DNA of 64,000 nucleotides from Georgenia subflava (GCF_009193155.1 NZ_VUKD01000004.1:186001-250000), one strand, 5' to 3'; shown: positions 1-9,467, counted from the stretch's first letter. Made by a program: numbers and translations. The notes: generated from the sequence alone by a model not told the origin.

Positions 1-1242
<1,242 letters not shown>

Positions 1243-1308
1243 TTAGTCCGCGACCGACGTCCTACCTTGTCGCGCGCGTGATGACGTGCGCCACAGCGAG
1301 TGCGAGCC

Positions 1309-1716
1309 TCAGTTCGAGGGCGGGCGGTGCCCGGCGAGCACGGCGGCCATCTCCGGCAGGTTGAAGAACTCGGCGGTGGCCCGCGCGCTGGGGGAGCCGG
1401 CGTCCGGGTCAGCACCGGCCTCGAGCAGCATCGCCGTGATCCCCGGGTCCTGCTTGAAGACCGCGCACGTCAGGGCGTTCTGGTTGCGGTCGTTCAGCCG
1501 CTCGACGTCGGCGCCGCGCTCGAGCAGGGCACGCACGGTCTCCGCCTGCTGGCGGTAGGCAGCGAGGATGAGCAGCGTGTCGCCCTTGGCGTTGGTCAGG
1601 TCCACCGGGGCGCCTGCGTCGAGGTACGCGGTGAGCTCCGCCGTCGCGCCCTCGCGGGCCAGGTCGAACAGCCGCTCGGCGAGGGCGAGGGTGTCGTCGG
1701 ACGGCTCGTCGCTCAT
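1309..1716 (-). CDS. small ankyrin-repeat protein
   Basis: A 135-residue soluble protein starting at ATG 1716. The N-terminus is acidic (MSDEPSDDTLALAERLFDLA). About three ankyrin repeats follow, recognised by GDTLLILAAYRQQAETVRALLERGADVE, then NQNALTCAVFKQDPGITAMLLEAGADPD. Ankyrin repeats bind other proteins, and stand-alone bacterial ones of this size occur widely in actinobacteria without an assigned partner. It faces the exporter gene across about 210 bp and has no operon partner. The partner and role are unknown. No signal peptide or membrane segment is visible, so it is probably cytoplasmic. Confidence 0.88.
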   Translation of the reverse strand: MSDEPSDDTLALAERLFDLAREGATAELTAYLDAGAPVDLTNAKGDTLLILAAYRQQAETVRALLERGADVERLNDRNQNALTCAVFKQDPGITAMLLEAGADPDAGSPSARATAEFFNLPEMAAVLAGHRPPSN

Positions 1717-2025
1717 GCGTCCACGATAGGTGCGGGTCGCCAGGACGGCCTGCCGGGGTGCCCGAAGCAGGGCGTTCAGGGAAGCAGGGCGTTCAGGACG
1801 GCGGAGGCGGACAGGCCGGCCAGCCGAGGCGCCGGCGGCGATGTGCGCGGGGAACCGGCCCGCCGGGGTACCCGCGGTGAGGCGCGCGGCAGGGATCCGA
1901 CGTGCAGGGCGGGGAGGCGGTCAAGGCGGCCCGCCGGGCGACCGCCGTGGCGAGGCTCACGCCGGCACGGATTGGAACTGCGGGCCGGGGATGCCATACA
2001 GTAGTCCTCGCCCCACGGGGCGTGC
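1717..2025. promoter_or_regulatory. 309-bp gene-free stretch with likely tRNA promoter
   Basis: No convincing gene. A 17-bp unit (GAAGCAGGGCGTTCAGG type) occurs twice back to back near 1769..1802. Close to the tRNA, TTGGAA at 1972..1977 and CATACA at 1995..2000 are spaced 17 bp and could be the -35 and -10 of the tRNA promoter. The rest is GC-rich sequence in which nothing else is recognised. Confidence 0.4.
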
Positions 2026-2101
2026 GGGGCTATGGCGCAGTTGGTAGCGCGCTTCCATGGCATGGAAGAGGTCGAGGGTTCGAATCCCTCTAGCTCCACC
2101 A
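2026..2101 (+). tRNA. tRNA-Ala (anticodon GGC)
   Basis: A 76-nt cloverleaf can be folded by eye. The acceptor strand GGGGCTA pairs with TAGCTCC, including a G3:U70 wobble, the identity element of alanine tRNAs. The anticodon arm is CTTCC, loop ATGGCAT, then GGAAG, giving anticodon GGC that reads GCC. The T arm is GAGGG, loop TTCGAAT, then CCCTC. The discriminator is A and CCA is encoded. GCC is a heavily used alanine codon in this GC-rich DNA, so this is expected to be a major tRNA. Confidence 0.97.
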
Positions 2102-2108
2102 GCAGACC

Positions 2109-2135
2109 GGGCCGCTCTCCCACGGAGGGCGGCCC
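2109..2135 (+). terminator. hairpin terminator after tRNA-Ala
   Basis: GGGCCGCTCTCC and GGAGGGCGGCCC form a 12-bp stem (one G:U pair) with a 3-nt loop CAC, 7 nt after the tRNA CCA end. No T-run follows, as is common for terminators in GC-rich actinobacteria. Confidence 0.75.
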
Positions 2136-2305
2136 GAGCTGTCTCCGGCGCCGTGCAGGCCCGGACCGTCAGTGCGTGGTCGGTCGGTCCTCAGCTCCGA
2201 CGCCAGCGGTCGAGCGTCTCGCCGAGGTCGACGGTGATCCTGGGCTACCCTTGATGGTCGCTCTTTGGGCCGTGCCGCCCAGTCCCGCCGATAGGAGAAG
2301 TGCCA

Positions 2306-3106
2306 GTGGTCAAGCTCGCCTACGTCATCGCCGGCTCGGAGGCGACCGGCGGCGCCGGTATCCAGGTCGACCTGAAGACCTACCAGGAGCTGGGCGTCTA
2401 CGGCCTCGGGACCATGACGTGCATCGTCTCCTTCGACCCGAAGAAGGACTGGGCACACCGGTTCGTCCCCGTGGCCCCCGAGGTCATCGCCGACCAGATG
2501 GAGGCGGCCACCTCGGCCCACGAGCTCGACGTCGTCAAGATCGGCATGCTCGGCACGCCGGCGACGATCGACGTCGTCGCCGACGGCCTGCGCCGTCAGC
2601 CCTGGCGGCACGTGGTGCTCGACCCGGTCCTCATCTGCAAGGGCCAGGAGCCCGGCGCCGCGCTGGACACCGACAACGCCCTGCGCGAGCAGATCCTGCC
2701 GCTGGCCACCGTCGTCACGCCGAACCTCTTCGAGGCTCGGACCCTCTCCGGCATGGACCGCATCGACAGCGTCGAGGACCTCGCCGAGGCCGCCCGCCGC
2801 ATCCACGCGCTCGGGCCGCAGTACGTGCTGGTCAAGGGCGGTGTGGAGCTGCCCGGCGACGATGCCGTGGACGTGCTGTTCGACGGCACCGACATCACCG
2901 TCTTCTCGGCTCCCAAGGTGGGGGAGGAGCGGGTCTCCGGCGCCGGCTGCACCCTGGCCGCGGCTGTCACTGCCGAGCTCGCCAAGGGTGCCGACGTCGC
3001 CTCCGCCGTCGCCCTGGCGAAGGACTTCGTCACCGCTGGGATCAAGGGCCGCGTCGCCGCCCGCACGCCGTTCGACACCGTCTGGCAGGGCGCCTACGCC
3101 GGCTGA
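2306..3106 (+). CDS. pdxK: pyridoxal/pyridoxine kinase (PdxK/ThiD-like ribokinase family)
   Basis: A ribokinase-fold kinase expected to phosphorylate pyridoxal, pyridoxine or pyridoxamine with ATP in vitamin B6 salvage. The N-terminus VIAGSEATGGAGIQVDLKTYQ is the substrate-side glycine motif of the ThiD/PdxK branch. KIGML, DPVLICKG and VVTPNLFEA follow in order. The C-terminal anion-hole motif is VSGAGCTLAAAV, with a Cys near residue 215, as in Bacillus-type PdxK. GTG 2300 is open, but AGGAGA at 2293..2298 sits too close to it; GTG 2306 has a normal 7-nt spacing and is chosen, giving 266 aa. It stands alone. HMP-phosphate kinase activity (ThiD) cannot be excluded from sequence alone. Confidence 0.85.
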   Translation: MVKLAYVIAGSEATGGAGIQVDLKTYQELGVYGLGTMTCIVSFDPKKDWAHRFVPVAPEVIADQMEAATSAHELDVVKIGMLGTPATIDVVADGLRRQPWRHVVLDPVLICKGQEPGAALDTDNALREQILPLATVVTPNLFEARTLSGMDRIDSVEDLAEAARRIHALGPQYVLVKGGVELPGDDAVDVLFDGTDITVFSAPKVGEERVSGAGCTLAAAVTAELAKGADVASAVALAKDFVTAGIKGRVAARTPFDTVWQGAYAG

Positions 3107-3218
3107 GGGCTCCCTTGCCCGCCGGGCGGTCAGGTGATTCGATCGCCTCGTGGCCGTCGCCGAGGCCCATCAGGGTCGAGACCGTATGCCGTTGCCACGC
3201 TCCGAGGAGCTGTCGCCC

Positions 3219-4031
3219 ATGACGACCGAGCTGTCCTGGACGGGCCGCACCGCCCTGGTCACCGGGGCCGCGGCCGGGATCGGCGCCGCCGTCGTCGAGC
3301 TGCTGGTCGCCCGCGGCGCCACGGTCGTCGCCCTCGACCGCGACGGGGACGGCCTCGCCGCCGCCGCACAGTCCCTGGCGGACTTCCCGGGCGCCGTCGT
3401 GCCCATGGTCGCCGAGGTCACCGACGTCGACCGGCTCGCCGAGGTCGCGGACCGGGTCCGCACCGAGCACGGCGGCCTCGACGCCCTGGTCTGCGCGGCC
3501 GGCATCCAGCGCTACGGCACGGTGGAGTCCACCGACCCGAGCACCTACCGCGAGGTCATGGACGTCAACGTCGGCGGTGCGTTCAACACCTGCCGCGTCG
3601 GCGTGCCGCTGCTGCGTGCCCGCGGCGGCGGGGCGATCGTCCTGGTGGCCTCCGTCCAGGCCTACGGCGCCCAGACCGACGTCGCGGCCTACTCCGCCAG
3701 CAAGGGGGCGCTGGTGGCTCTGACCCGGGCCATGGCCGTGGACCACGCCGGCGAGGGCATCCGGGTCAACGCCGTGTGCCCGGGTTCGGTCGACACCCCG
3801 ATGCTGCGCTGGGCGGCTGGGCTGTTCAGCGAGGACCGACCGGTCGAGGACCTGCTGGCCGAGTGGGGGCGTGCGCACCCGCTCGGCCGGGTCGCCCGTC
3901 CCGCAGAGGTCGCCGAAGCGGTGGAGTTCCTGCTCAGCGAGCGTGCCTCGTTCATCACCGGGACCGACCTCAAGGTCGACGGCGGCCTCACCGCCGGGCT
4001 GGCCGTCGCGCTGCCGGAGGCCGGGCGATGA
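3219..4031 (+). CDS. SDR-family NAD(P) dehydrogenase, sugar-type
   Basis: A classical short-chain dehydrogenase of 270 aa. It has the cofactor motif TGAAAGIG at residues 15-22, CAAG at 92-95, catalytic Ser145, and YSASK with Tyr158 and Lys162, plus the late [12 protein letters not shown] segment. ATG 3219 follows GAGGAG at a good distance; upstream GTG 3150 and ATG 3186 lack such a site. The stop overlaps the ATG of the next gene (ATGA), so the two are co-translated. With the downstream acid-sugar dehydratase and the convergent lactonase, it most likely oxidises a sugar to its lactone in a non-phosphorylative route; the sugar itself is not identifiable. Confidence 0.88.
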   Translation: MTTELSWTGRTALVTGAAAGIGAAVVELLVARGATVVALDRDGDGLAAAAQSLADFPGAVVPMVAEVTDVDRLAEVADRVRTEHGGLDALVCAAGIQRYGTVESTDPSTYREVMDVNVGGAFNTCRVGVPLLRARGGGAIVLVASVQAYGAQTDVAAYSASKGALVALTRAMAVDHAGEGIRVNAVCPGSVDTPMLRWAAGLFSEDRPVEDLLAEWGRAHPLGRVARPAEVAEAVEFLLSERASFITGTDLKVDGGLTAGLAVALPEAGR

Positions 4032-5296
4032 GAGGGAGTGGACTGCGGATCGCGGACGTGCGTGCCACGACCGTCACCGTCCCCCTCCAAGCTCCGCTGC
4101 GGCACAGCAACGGGGCGCACTGGGGACGGTTCGTGCGCACGATCGTCGAGATCGAGACCGACGACGGCATCGTCGGGCTCGGCGAGATGGGCGGCGGCGG
4201 GCAGAGCGCCGAGGCGGCGATCGTGGCGCTGAAGGAGTACCTGGTGGGCCACGACCCGGCCCGCACCGAGACGCTGCGCTTCATGCTCGCCAACCCCACG
4301 GCCAGCCTGTACAACAACCGCACGCAGCTGCTGGCCGCCGTGGAGTTCGCCTGCCTGGACATCCTCGGCAAGCACACGTCTCTGCCCGTGCACGCCCTGC
4401 TCGGCGGGGCCGTCCGCGAGGAGGTCGAGTTCGCCTCCTACCTCTTCTTCCGCTACCCCTCCGCCGACGGCTCGGGGGAGGTGCGCGACCCCGACCAGCT
4501 CGTCGCGCACGCCCGTGACCTCAAGTCCGAGCACGGCTTCACCGTGCACAAGCTCAAGGGTGGCGTGTTCGACCCCGGCTACGAGCGCGAGGCCTACCGG
4601 GCACTCGCCGAGGCGCTCCCCGGCGACCGCTTCCGCTACGACCCGAACGGCGTGCTGAGCCCCGAGGAGAGCATCGAGTTCGCCCGCGGCATCGAGGACC
4701 TGCCCAACGACTACCTCGAGGACCCGTGCTACGGGCTGAACGGGATGCGCCGCGTCCGCGAGAACACCCCGATACCGCTCGCGACCAACACCGTGGTGGT
4801 GAACTTCGAGCAGCTGGCCACCAACGTCCTGGCCCCCGCGGCCGACGTCGTCCTCCTGGACACCACGTTCTGGGGCGGCATCCGGCCGTGCGTGCGGGCG
4901 GCCGGCGTGTGCGAGACGTTCCAGCTCGGCGTCGCCGTGCACTCCTCGGGCGAGCTCGGCATCCAGCTCGCCACGATGCTGCACCTGGGCGCCGTCCTGC
5001 CCAACCTCTCCTTCGCCGCCGACGCGCACTACCACCACCTGCGCGACGATGTCATCGAGGGCGGGAAGATGCTCTACCGCGACGGTCGGATCGCCGTGCC
5101 GGACACTCCCGGACTCGGGGTGAGTCTCGACCGCGACAAGGTCGCCGAGTACGCCGAGCTCTATCGCGAGCTCGGCCCCTACCCCTACGACCGCGACCCC
5201 GGCCGCGCCGGCTGGTACCCCATGCTGCCGAACCGCGACTTCGCCGACCCGACGGTGGCCGGTCGTCCGGCGGCGATGGACCGCGAGCCGTACTGA
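4028..5296 (+). CDS. enolase-superfamily acid-sugar dehydratase, glucarate-dehydratase-like
   Basis: A 422-aa mandelate racemase/muconate lactonising-type barrel enzyme predicted to dehydrate an aldonate or aldarate to a 2-keto-3-deoxy acid with Mg2+. The barrel shows HKLKGG (Lys175, Lys177), a DPNG metal site (Asp205, Asn207), EDP (Glu231, Asp232), ATN (Asn254) and VHSSGELG with His305. KxK, DPN, ATN and the late His together match the glucarate dehydratase subgroup rather than mandelate racemase. ATG 4028 overlaps the SDR stop, and GGAGG lies just upstream. The frame is open far upstream of 4028, but that part is a shadow of the SDR gene. Galactonate, fuconate or another acid could be the true substrate. 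Confidence 0.88.
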   Translation: MRGSGLRIADVRATTVTVPLQAPLRHSNGAHWGRFVRTIVEIETDDGIVGLGEMGGGGQSAEAAIVALKEYLVGHDPARTETLRFMLANPTASLYNNRTQLLAAVEFACLDILGKHTSLPVHALLGGAVREEVEFASYLFFRYPSADGSGEVRDPDQLVAHARDLKSEHGFTVHKLKGGVFDPGYEREAYRALAEALPGDRFRYDPNGVLSPEESIEFARGIEDLPNDYLEDPCYGLNGMRRVRENTPIPLATNTVVVNFEQLATNVLAPAADVVLLDTTFWGGIRPCVRAAGVCETFQLGVAVHSSGELGIQLATMLHLGAVLPNLSFAADAHYHHLRDDVIEGGKMLYRDGRIAVPDTPGLGVSLDRDKVAEYAELYRELGPYPYDRDPGRAGWYPMLPNRDFADPTVAGRPAAMDREPY

Positions 5297-5357
5297 CCTC
5301 GCCCCGCCGGCGGAGCGGTCGTCGGCGTTCGACCTGTGCGCGGGGAGATCTGCATGC

Positions 5358-5376
5358 CGACGGCGCTCCGCCGTCG
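5358..5376. terminator. hairpin between convergent dehydratase and lactonase genes
   Basis: CGACGGCG and CGCCGTCG form a perfect 8-bp stem with loop CTC, placed between two convergent genes, so it could stop transcription from both sides. Confidence 0.6.
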
Positions 5377-5403
5377 AGAGGTGGTGAGCAGCGGGAGTCC
5401 ACG

Positions 5404-6255
5404 TCAGCCGGCGAACGGGGCGACCGGCAGGCCTGGAACGTCGACCGGGACCCGGAACAGCGCCCCGGCGGCCGGGTGTGCGCTCGGACCGAGCCCGCCA
5501 CGCGACGTCGTGACGAACAGATCGGTCAGGTCGGGGCCGCCGAGGGTGCATGCCGTCACGTGGGGGACCGGCAGCGAGATCCGCTCCAGCAGGCGTCCGC
5601 CATAGTCGTAGCGCAGGACCTCACCGGCGCCGTACACCGCGACCCAGATCGTGCCCGCGGCGTCCACGACCAGACCGTCCAGCTCGCCGTCGTCGCCCCG
5701 GCGGTCCACGAGCGGGCGCCTGTTCGTGATCCGGCCCGCGTCGACGTCGAAGACCTCGAGGAGACCGGTCTTGCTGTCCACGTAGTAGGCGAGCGACCCG
5801 TCCGGCGAGAACCCCATGCCGTTGGAGATCGTCACGCCGCCGAGCACCTGCTCGACGGCGAGCTGCGGGGTGATCCGGTACAGCGCCGCGGCGTCAGGGG
5901 CCTGGTCCCAGGCGCTCGTGCCCACGTAGAGGCTGCCGTCGGGTGCCGCGGTTCCCTCGTTCGTGCGGATCCCCGGCTCTGTGACCACGGGGACGTGTCG
6001 GGTCGGGGCGTTGTCGACGTCGTCGGCCAGCTCTATGCCGACCTCGGTGGCGACGACGTAGCCGCCGTCCCGGCGCGGGCGCACGACCGCGGCGACGCGG
6101 CCGACATTCATCCGGTCCACGCCACCGTCGGCGCGCAGCGTCAGCAGGTCGCCGACCAGCATGTCCACGAGACGGAGGCCGCCCCAGGTCGGCGACCAGA
6201 CGGGGCCCTCACCGTGGTCGGCGACGACGTCGGTGATCTGCTCGGCCCTGCGCAC
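5404..6255 (-). CDS. SMP-30/gluconolactonase-like sugar lactonase
   Basis: A beta-propeller lactonase of the SMP-30/Gnl/Lre family, expected to open sugar lactones with one divalent metal. Recognised segments are HGEGPVWSPTWGGLRLVDM near the N-terminus (metal Glu), ISNGMGFSPDGSLAYYVDS in the middle (metal Asn) and DGELDGLVVDAAGTIWVA (metal Asp). The frame is open to a TTG at 6333; GTG 6255 is taken because family members begin shortly before the HGEGPVW block, but no strong ribosome site decides it (GTG 6273 and 6288 are alternatives). It converges on the SDR-dehydratase operon and would supply the middle step, lactone hydrolysis, of dehydrogenase, lactonase, dehydratase. Confidence 0.83.
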   Translation of the reverse strand: MRRAEQITDVVADHGEGPVWSPTWGGLRLVDMLVGDLLTLRADGGVDRMNVGRVAAVVRPRRDGGYVVATEVGIELADDVDNAPTRHVPVVTEPGIRTNEGTAAPDGSLYVGTSAWDQAPDAAALYRITPQLAVEQVLGGVTISNGMGFSPDGSLAYYVDSKTGLLEVFDVDAGRITNRRPLVDRRGDDGELDGLVVDAAGTIWVAVYGAGEVLRYDYGGRLLERISLPVPHVTACTLGGPDLTDLFVTTSRGGLGPSAHPAAGALFRVPVDVPGLPVAPFAG

Positions 6256-6375
6256 CCACCCAGTGTTGCCCACGACCCGGCAGCCCACGACCCAGTGCCT
6301 ACGACTCCGGAGCTCAACGACCGGAGCCGACAACCTGGAGCTGACGAGCTCGCGGCCACGTCTGCGAGCCGGGCT

Positions 6376-6996
6376 TCACGCCAGGGCAGTGAGCCGCGGG
6401 CGGAGCACGTCACGGTAGGAGTCGGAGTCCGCGACGAGCTCCTCGCTCGCGAGCAGGTCGGTGGGTGAGAGGTCGACGAACCATCGCCCCCGTACGGGGA
6501 CGACCTCGAGCCGGTACGCGAACGGGTGCGCCCGTCGGCCGATGTCCCGCTCGATGTCCTTCACGAGGTATGTCTCGAGGAGAGCCACCTCTCGGGGGAC
6601 CTCGGGGCCTCGGCGGGGTCGGTACCGGTTCGTCGCTCGCCAGCGCATCGCCGGTCGCAGCAGGCTGACCAGTGCCTCCATCAGATCCGGACCGATCGGC
6701 AGGAGATCGGCGTGGTCCGAGGGAGGCGGTTGGGAGCCGAGCTGTTCGGTGACGAACGCGCCGTACCAGGCCCGGCCCTGCGGGCGGTTCTCCAGAAGCG
6801 CGGACCACCACGCCGACCACTGCTCACCGAGGTTGGCCGAGTCCGCGGCAGCACGCGAAGACGGGACCGGCGGCGCGAGGCGTGGCACGTCGGGGCGGGC
6901 CGCAAGCCCGCAGGCGTCGCGCACGTAGAGCGCGAGCACCAGATCGTCGGGATCGCTGAGGGACATCTGCCAGCTGGGGCCGGTACCTCGGTGCAT
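6376..6996 (-). CDS. hypothetical protein, about 206 aa
   Basis: An open frame with actinobacterial codon use, not recognised as a named family. From ATG 6996 it reads MHRGTGPSWQMSLSDPDDL; ATG 6966 is an alternative start. It is Trp- and Arg-rich with segments EQWSAWWSALLENRPQGRAWYGAF, MRWRATNRYRPRR and a C-terminal RGRWFVDLSPTDLLAS. No signal peptide or membrane helix is seen. It is preceded by a divergent XRE regulator about 140 bp away and may share its promoter region. The charged, globular look suggests a cytoplasmic protein; no function is offered. Confidence 0.6.
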   Translation of the reverse strand: MHRGTGPSWQMSLSDPDDLVLALYVRDACGLAARPDVPRLAPPVPSSRAAADSANLGEQWSAWWSALLENRPQGRAWYGAFVTEQLGSQPPPSDHADLLPIGPDLMEALVSLLRPAMRWRATNRYRPRRGPEVPREVALLETYLVKDIERDIGRRAHPFAYRLEVVPVRGRWFVDLSPTDLLASEELVADSDSYRDVLRPRLTALA

Positions 6997-7088
6997 GCCC
7001 GGCAGTCTGCCGCACCGGCGAAGCGCTGCGCCTGCGGCTCCCTCCCTGCGTGGCCTTCTCGTTGCTGGGTGCCGGTCGCGGCGCAATG

Positions 7089-7130
7089 TCAAGAGTTCTT
7101 GACTTCAGATGTCTAGGATCGTTAACATCT
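7089..7130 (+). promoter_or_regulatory. promoter with two inverted repeats ahead of XRE gene
   Basis: TCAAGA-GT-TCTTGA (7089..7102) is a 6+6 palindrome, and AGATGT (7107..7112) is mirrored by ACATCT (7125..7130). TTGACT at 7099..7104 and TAACAT at 7123..7128 are spaced 18 bp as -35 and -10. The ATG at 7136 then falls at the expected transcription start, so the message is probably leaderless and likely autoregulated by the XRE protein. Confidence 0.6.
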
Positions 7131-7135
7131 CGTCC

Positions 7136-7387
7136 ATGGTTCCGAGACAGGCCACGGCTGCAGCGGGCGGCACGAGCAGCCCCATCAGGCTGCGCCGTCG
7201 GGCACTGAAGCTCACGCAGGCGGAGCTGGCCGACGTCGCACAGGTGAGCCGGCAGACCATCATCGCGATCGAGCAGGGCGACTACGCACCGTCGGTCTTC
7301 CTCGCGCTGCGCATCGCCCGCGCGCTCGAGGCGACCGTGGAGGAGCTCTTCATCGAGGCAGGCACACACACCGGAGGAGAACGATGA
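7136..7387 (+). CDS. XRE-family helix-turn-helix regulator
   Basis: An 83-aa single-domain DNA-binding protein. IRLRRRALKLTQAELADVAQVSRQTIIAIEQGDYAPSVFLALRIARAL is a clear XRE/Cro helix-turn-helix (YgzD-like small regulators), followed by EATVEELFIEAG. ATG 7136 is preferred over ATG 7109 because 7109 lies inside the operator-like inverted repeat and upstream of the predicted -10. It is translationally coupled (ATGA) to a membrane protein gene. Small XRE plus multi-helix membrane protein pairs are a recurrent arrangement; the regulator probably represses its own operon. Confidence 0.88.
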   Translation: MVPRQATAAAGGTSSPIRLRRRALKLTQAELADVAQVSRQTIIAIEQGDYAPSVFLALRIARALEATVEELFIEAGTHTGGER

Positions 7388-7935
7388 GCCGCAGGCAGAA
7401 TGCGCTGGACCGCGGGGTCGCGCGGCTGATGAGCCTGGACAGCCCCGTCTACGGGGACGAGCGCGAGCGTGGCGTCTTCATGGAGGCCAGCGCCTTCGGT
7501 GTCACGATCGGCATCTACGCCTCGCTCCTCGGCGCGGTGGTTGCCGCGGTTCTCGGCCAGCTCCTGCTGCCGGTGGTGCTGGTTCTGGCGACGTTCGTGC
7601 CGAGCGTGGCGGCCATGTGGTACGCCGGACGCCGCGGCGTCGAGCTGGAGGAGCTGGCCCGGCGGGGCAGCCTCAGGGACCGGCTCGTGCACACCTTGGT
7701 GGTCTTCGGCGCCCTCGTGCTCGTGCTCGCGTCGATGCTCTACACCGTGTTCACCGGACACGGGCTGATCGAGGTGCCGGCCGTGGAGCTGGAGGCGACC
7801 AGCGGTGTCCTGCAGAGCCTCGTCAAGGGCGCCCTCATCGGCGGGATCGGCGGCGGGATCGTCGGGGTCGTGATGACGGCCCGGAGGTCCCGTCGGGTCG
7901 CCCGCGATCGCGACCCGGTGGCCGACGAGGAGTAG
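7384..7935 (+). CDS. multi-pass membrane protein paired with XRE regulator
   Basis: A 183-aa protein with four predicted membrane helices: two closely spaced helices around residues 37-75 (GVTIGIYASLLGAVVAAVLG, then LLLPVVLVLATFVPSVAAMWYAG), one around 100-122 (LVHTLVVFGALVLVLASML) and one around 142-162 (SLVKGALIGGIGGGIVGVV). The C-terminal tail is basic then acidic (TARRSRRVARDRDPVADEE). The start overlaps the stop of the XRE gene, so both are made together. Known XRE-membrane pairs are often stress-responsive; nothing in this sequence gives a specific activity. Confidence 0.82.
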   Translation: MSRRQNALDRGVARLMSLDSPVYGDERERGVFMEASAFGVTIGIYASLLGAVVAAVLGQLLLPVVLVLATFVPSVAAMWYAGRRGVELEELARRGSLRDRLVHTLVVFGALVLVLASMLYTVFTGHGLIEVPAVELEATSGVLQSLVKGALIGGIGGGIVGVVMTARRSRRVARDRDPVADEE

Positions 7936-8015
7936 CGCCCGGCTCCTCGCGCAGCGGTTGCCGGCGGCGACGATCGCCGCAAGGCTCGCACCGTTGCTGC
8001 AGCGGGAGGATGCCG

Positions 8016-8210
8016 ATGCGCTGGTCGCGCGTGATCGCCGGGGTCGTGCTGGTCACCGTCGGTGCGGTCTGGACCCTGCAGGGGCTCGGTGTCCTGCCGG
8101 GAAGCGTGATGACGGGAGTGACTCTCTGGGCGGTCCTGGGTCCGGTGGTTGCTCTCGTGGGTGTGGCTCTGGTCCTCACCGCGCGGCGGCGGGACCGGCC
8201 GGGGCGGTAG
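8016..8210 (+). CDS. small two-helix membrane protein
   Basis: A 64-aa protein beginning MRWSRVIAGVVLVTVGAVWTLQGLGVLPGSVMTG, a hydrophobic hairpin: helix one about residues 5-24, a short QGLGVLPGS turn, then helix two (LWAVLGPVVALVGVALVLTA) and a basic tail. GGGAGGA at 8004..8010 places the start at ATG 8016 rather than 8010. Very similar short proteins are widespread in actinobacteria without an assigned role. It follows the XRE-membrane operon by about 80 bp and could be its last gene. Confidence 0.75.
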   Translation: MRWSRVIAGVVLVTVGAVWTLQGLGVLPGSVMTGVTLWAVLGPVVALVGVALVLTARRRDRPGR

Positions 8211-8223
8211 GTGCGCCGACCCG

Positions 8224-8577
8224 TTACGGCAGCTCCGTGTACTTGGCGTTCGAGCCGCGCGCCAGGTGGGCCGGGTACTTCTCGGCGTTCTTGGTGATCT
8301 TGGCGTTGACCGCCTCGTCGAGGTCGATGTCGAGGGCGTCGGCGATGCCGAGCAGGTAGGTGAAGACGTCGGCGATCTCGTCGGCCAGCGCCTCGTGCCC
8401 CTCCGCGGTCCGGGCATGTTCGAGAACTTCCTCGTCGGTGCGCCACTGCACCACCTCGGCCAGCTCACCCACCTCGCCCACCAGGGCCAGCACGAGGTTC
8501 CGTGGGGTGTGGAACTGCGCCCAGTCGCGCTCGTCGGTGAAGTCGCGCAGGCGGGTGAGCACGTCGGAGATGTCCAT
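8224..8577 (-). CDS. MazG-like nucleotide pyrophosphohydrolase (RS21-C6/DCTPP1 type)
   Basis: A 117-aa all-helical dNTP-cleaning enzyme expected to hydrolyse a (d)NTP such as dCTP or a modified nucleotide to the monophosphate and pyrophosphate. The Mg2+-binding pattern is intact: LVGEVGELAEVVQW (ExxE) followed by LADEIADVFTYLLGIAD (ExxD), and the C-terminal KITKNAEKYP nucleotide-contact motif. Length matches the single-domain RS21-C6 group, not the two-domain MazG. Convergent with the small membrane protein gene, 13 bp away. Confidence 0.9.
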   Translation of the reverse strand: MDISDVLTRLRDFTDERDWAQFHTPRNLVLALVGEVGELAEVVQWRTDEEVLEHARTAEGHEALADEIADVFTYLLGIADALDIDLDEAVNAKITKNAEKYPAHLARGSNAKYTELP

Positions 8578-8694
8578 GCGGCAGGTCTACCGCACGCGAC
8601 CGCCCCGCGACGTATCGGTCGCGGGGCGGGAGCTTGAACGGCGACGCTGGCGGGCCGGGGAGCCGAGTCTCAGTGGCCCGGGTCGAGCCGAGCG

Positions 8695-9192
8695 TCAGTC
8701 GGCCGAGCCGGCGGACGGGGCGGAGACGGCCGAGGCGGCGCTCGCCGGCGAGACGGGCGACGGGGCGGACTGGGCGGAGACCGGGCTCGGGGCTGACACG
8801 GGGCTCGGCGCGGAGACCGGGCTGGGCGCGGAGACGGGGCTGGGGGCCGACTGCGGCGTCATGGGGCTGGGTGCGGAGACCGGGGTGGGGGCCGACTGCG
8901 GAGTCATCGGGCTCTGGGCCGAGACCGCGCTGACGGCGGTCTGGGCGCTGACGGCCGAGACTGCTGTCGTCGCCGAGCCCGCCGTGGTGGCTGCCGGGTC
9001 AGTGGCGCGCTCGTCCATGGTGGCGTCGGTCAGGAGCGCGTCGCCGGGCAGGTTGAGCTCGGCCTTGGGGGCGTCGGTGGTCTCGTCGACCGGTGCGGGG
9101 TTGTTGGTGTCGGCCACGGCCGCGCCCACGCCGCCGACGATGGCGACGGCGCTGAGGGTTCCGGTGGCGATCCAGAACTTGCGAGACTTCAT
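8695..9192 (-). CDS. secreted Ser/Ala/Pro/Val repeat protein
   Basis: A 165-aa exported protein. The start at ATG 9192 has a strong GGAGG site. MKSRKFWIATGTLSAVAIVGGVGAAVADT is a signal peptide with a likely cut after AVA. After a short acidic spacer the protein consists of low-complexity repeats: SAPSPV/SAPSPM units in runs, mixed with SAQSA and SAVSA units. The DNA underneath is a degenerate tandem array (about 8760..8900). No cell-wall anchor or membrane segment is visible at the C-terminus. Such Pro/Ala/Ser-rich secreted proteins may act as wall spacers or osmotic or adhesive polymers; this is inference only. Confidence 0.7.
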   Translation of the reverse strand: MKSRKFWIATGTLSAVAIVGGVGAAVADTNNPAPVDETTDAPKAELNLPGDALLTDATMDERATDPAATTAGSATTAVSAVSAQTAVSAVSAQSPMTPQSAPTPVSAPSPMTPQSAPSPVSAPSPVSAPSPVSAPSPVSAQSAPSPVSPASAASAVSAPSAGSAD

Positions 9193-9467
9193 GGTTCCTC
9201 CTGTCGTGGTCGGACCGGGTGTGGTCCGTCGGGTTCCTGATGACCACAACTCTGCCCACCGATGGTGAGACGACGAGGAGGAGCAGATGACAGACCTCTC
9301 ATCTGCGGTCGGTCCGGACGCACGCACGGCTCGGCGTGCCGGACCGACCCGTTGCGCACGCCGGCGACAGCCGTTCGTCCCGGATCTGCGCAGGTGCGGA
9401 CGGGCGCCGGTCGGCGACGCCCGTCCGCGGCTGTCATACGGCCGGTTGGCCGTGGGCCCACGGCTCT
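9193..9467. other. intergenic region, first part of a 375-bp gene-free gap
   Basis: No gene is seen between the secreted repeat protein start and the end of the VOC gene. The region holds the likely promoter of the secreted protein and an 8-bp inverted repeat GCAGATGA (9283..9290) / TCATCTGC (9299..9306) with an 8-nt loop, which could be a hairpin or an operator. Confidence 0.4.

Noticed and set aside
2032-3222. A 396-codon forward ORF starting inside the tRNA
   Set aside because: Arg/Gly-rich shadow of the kinase gene; the kinase frame has a complete family signature.
3134-4027. Longer start for the dehydratase at 3134
   Set aside because: The region 3134..4027 is the SDR gene in another frame; its translation in the dehydratase frame is Arg/Gly-rich without motif, and ATG 4028 fits the ATGA coupling.
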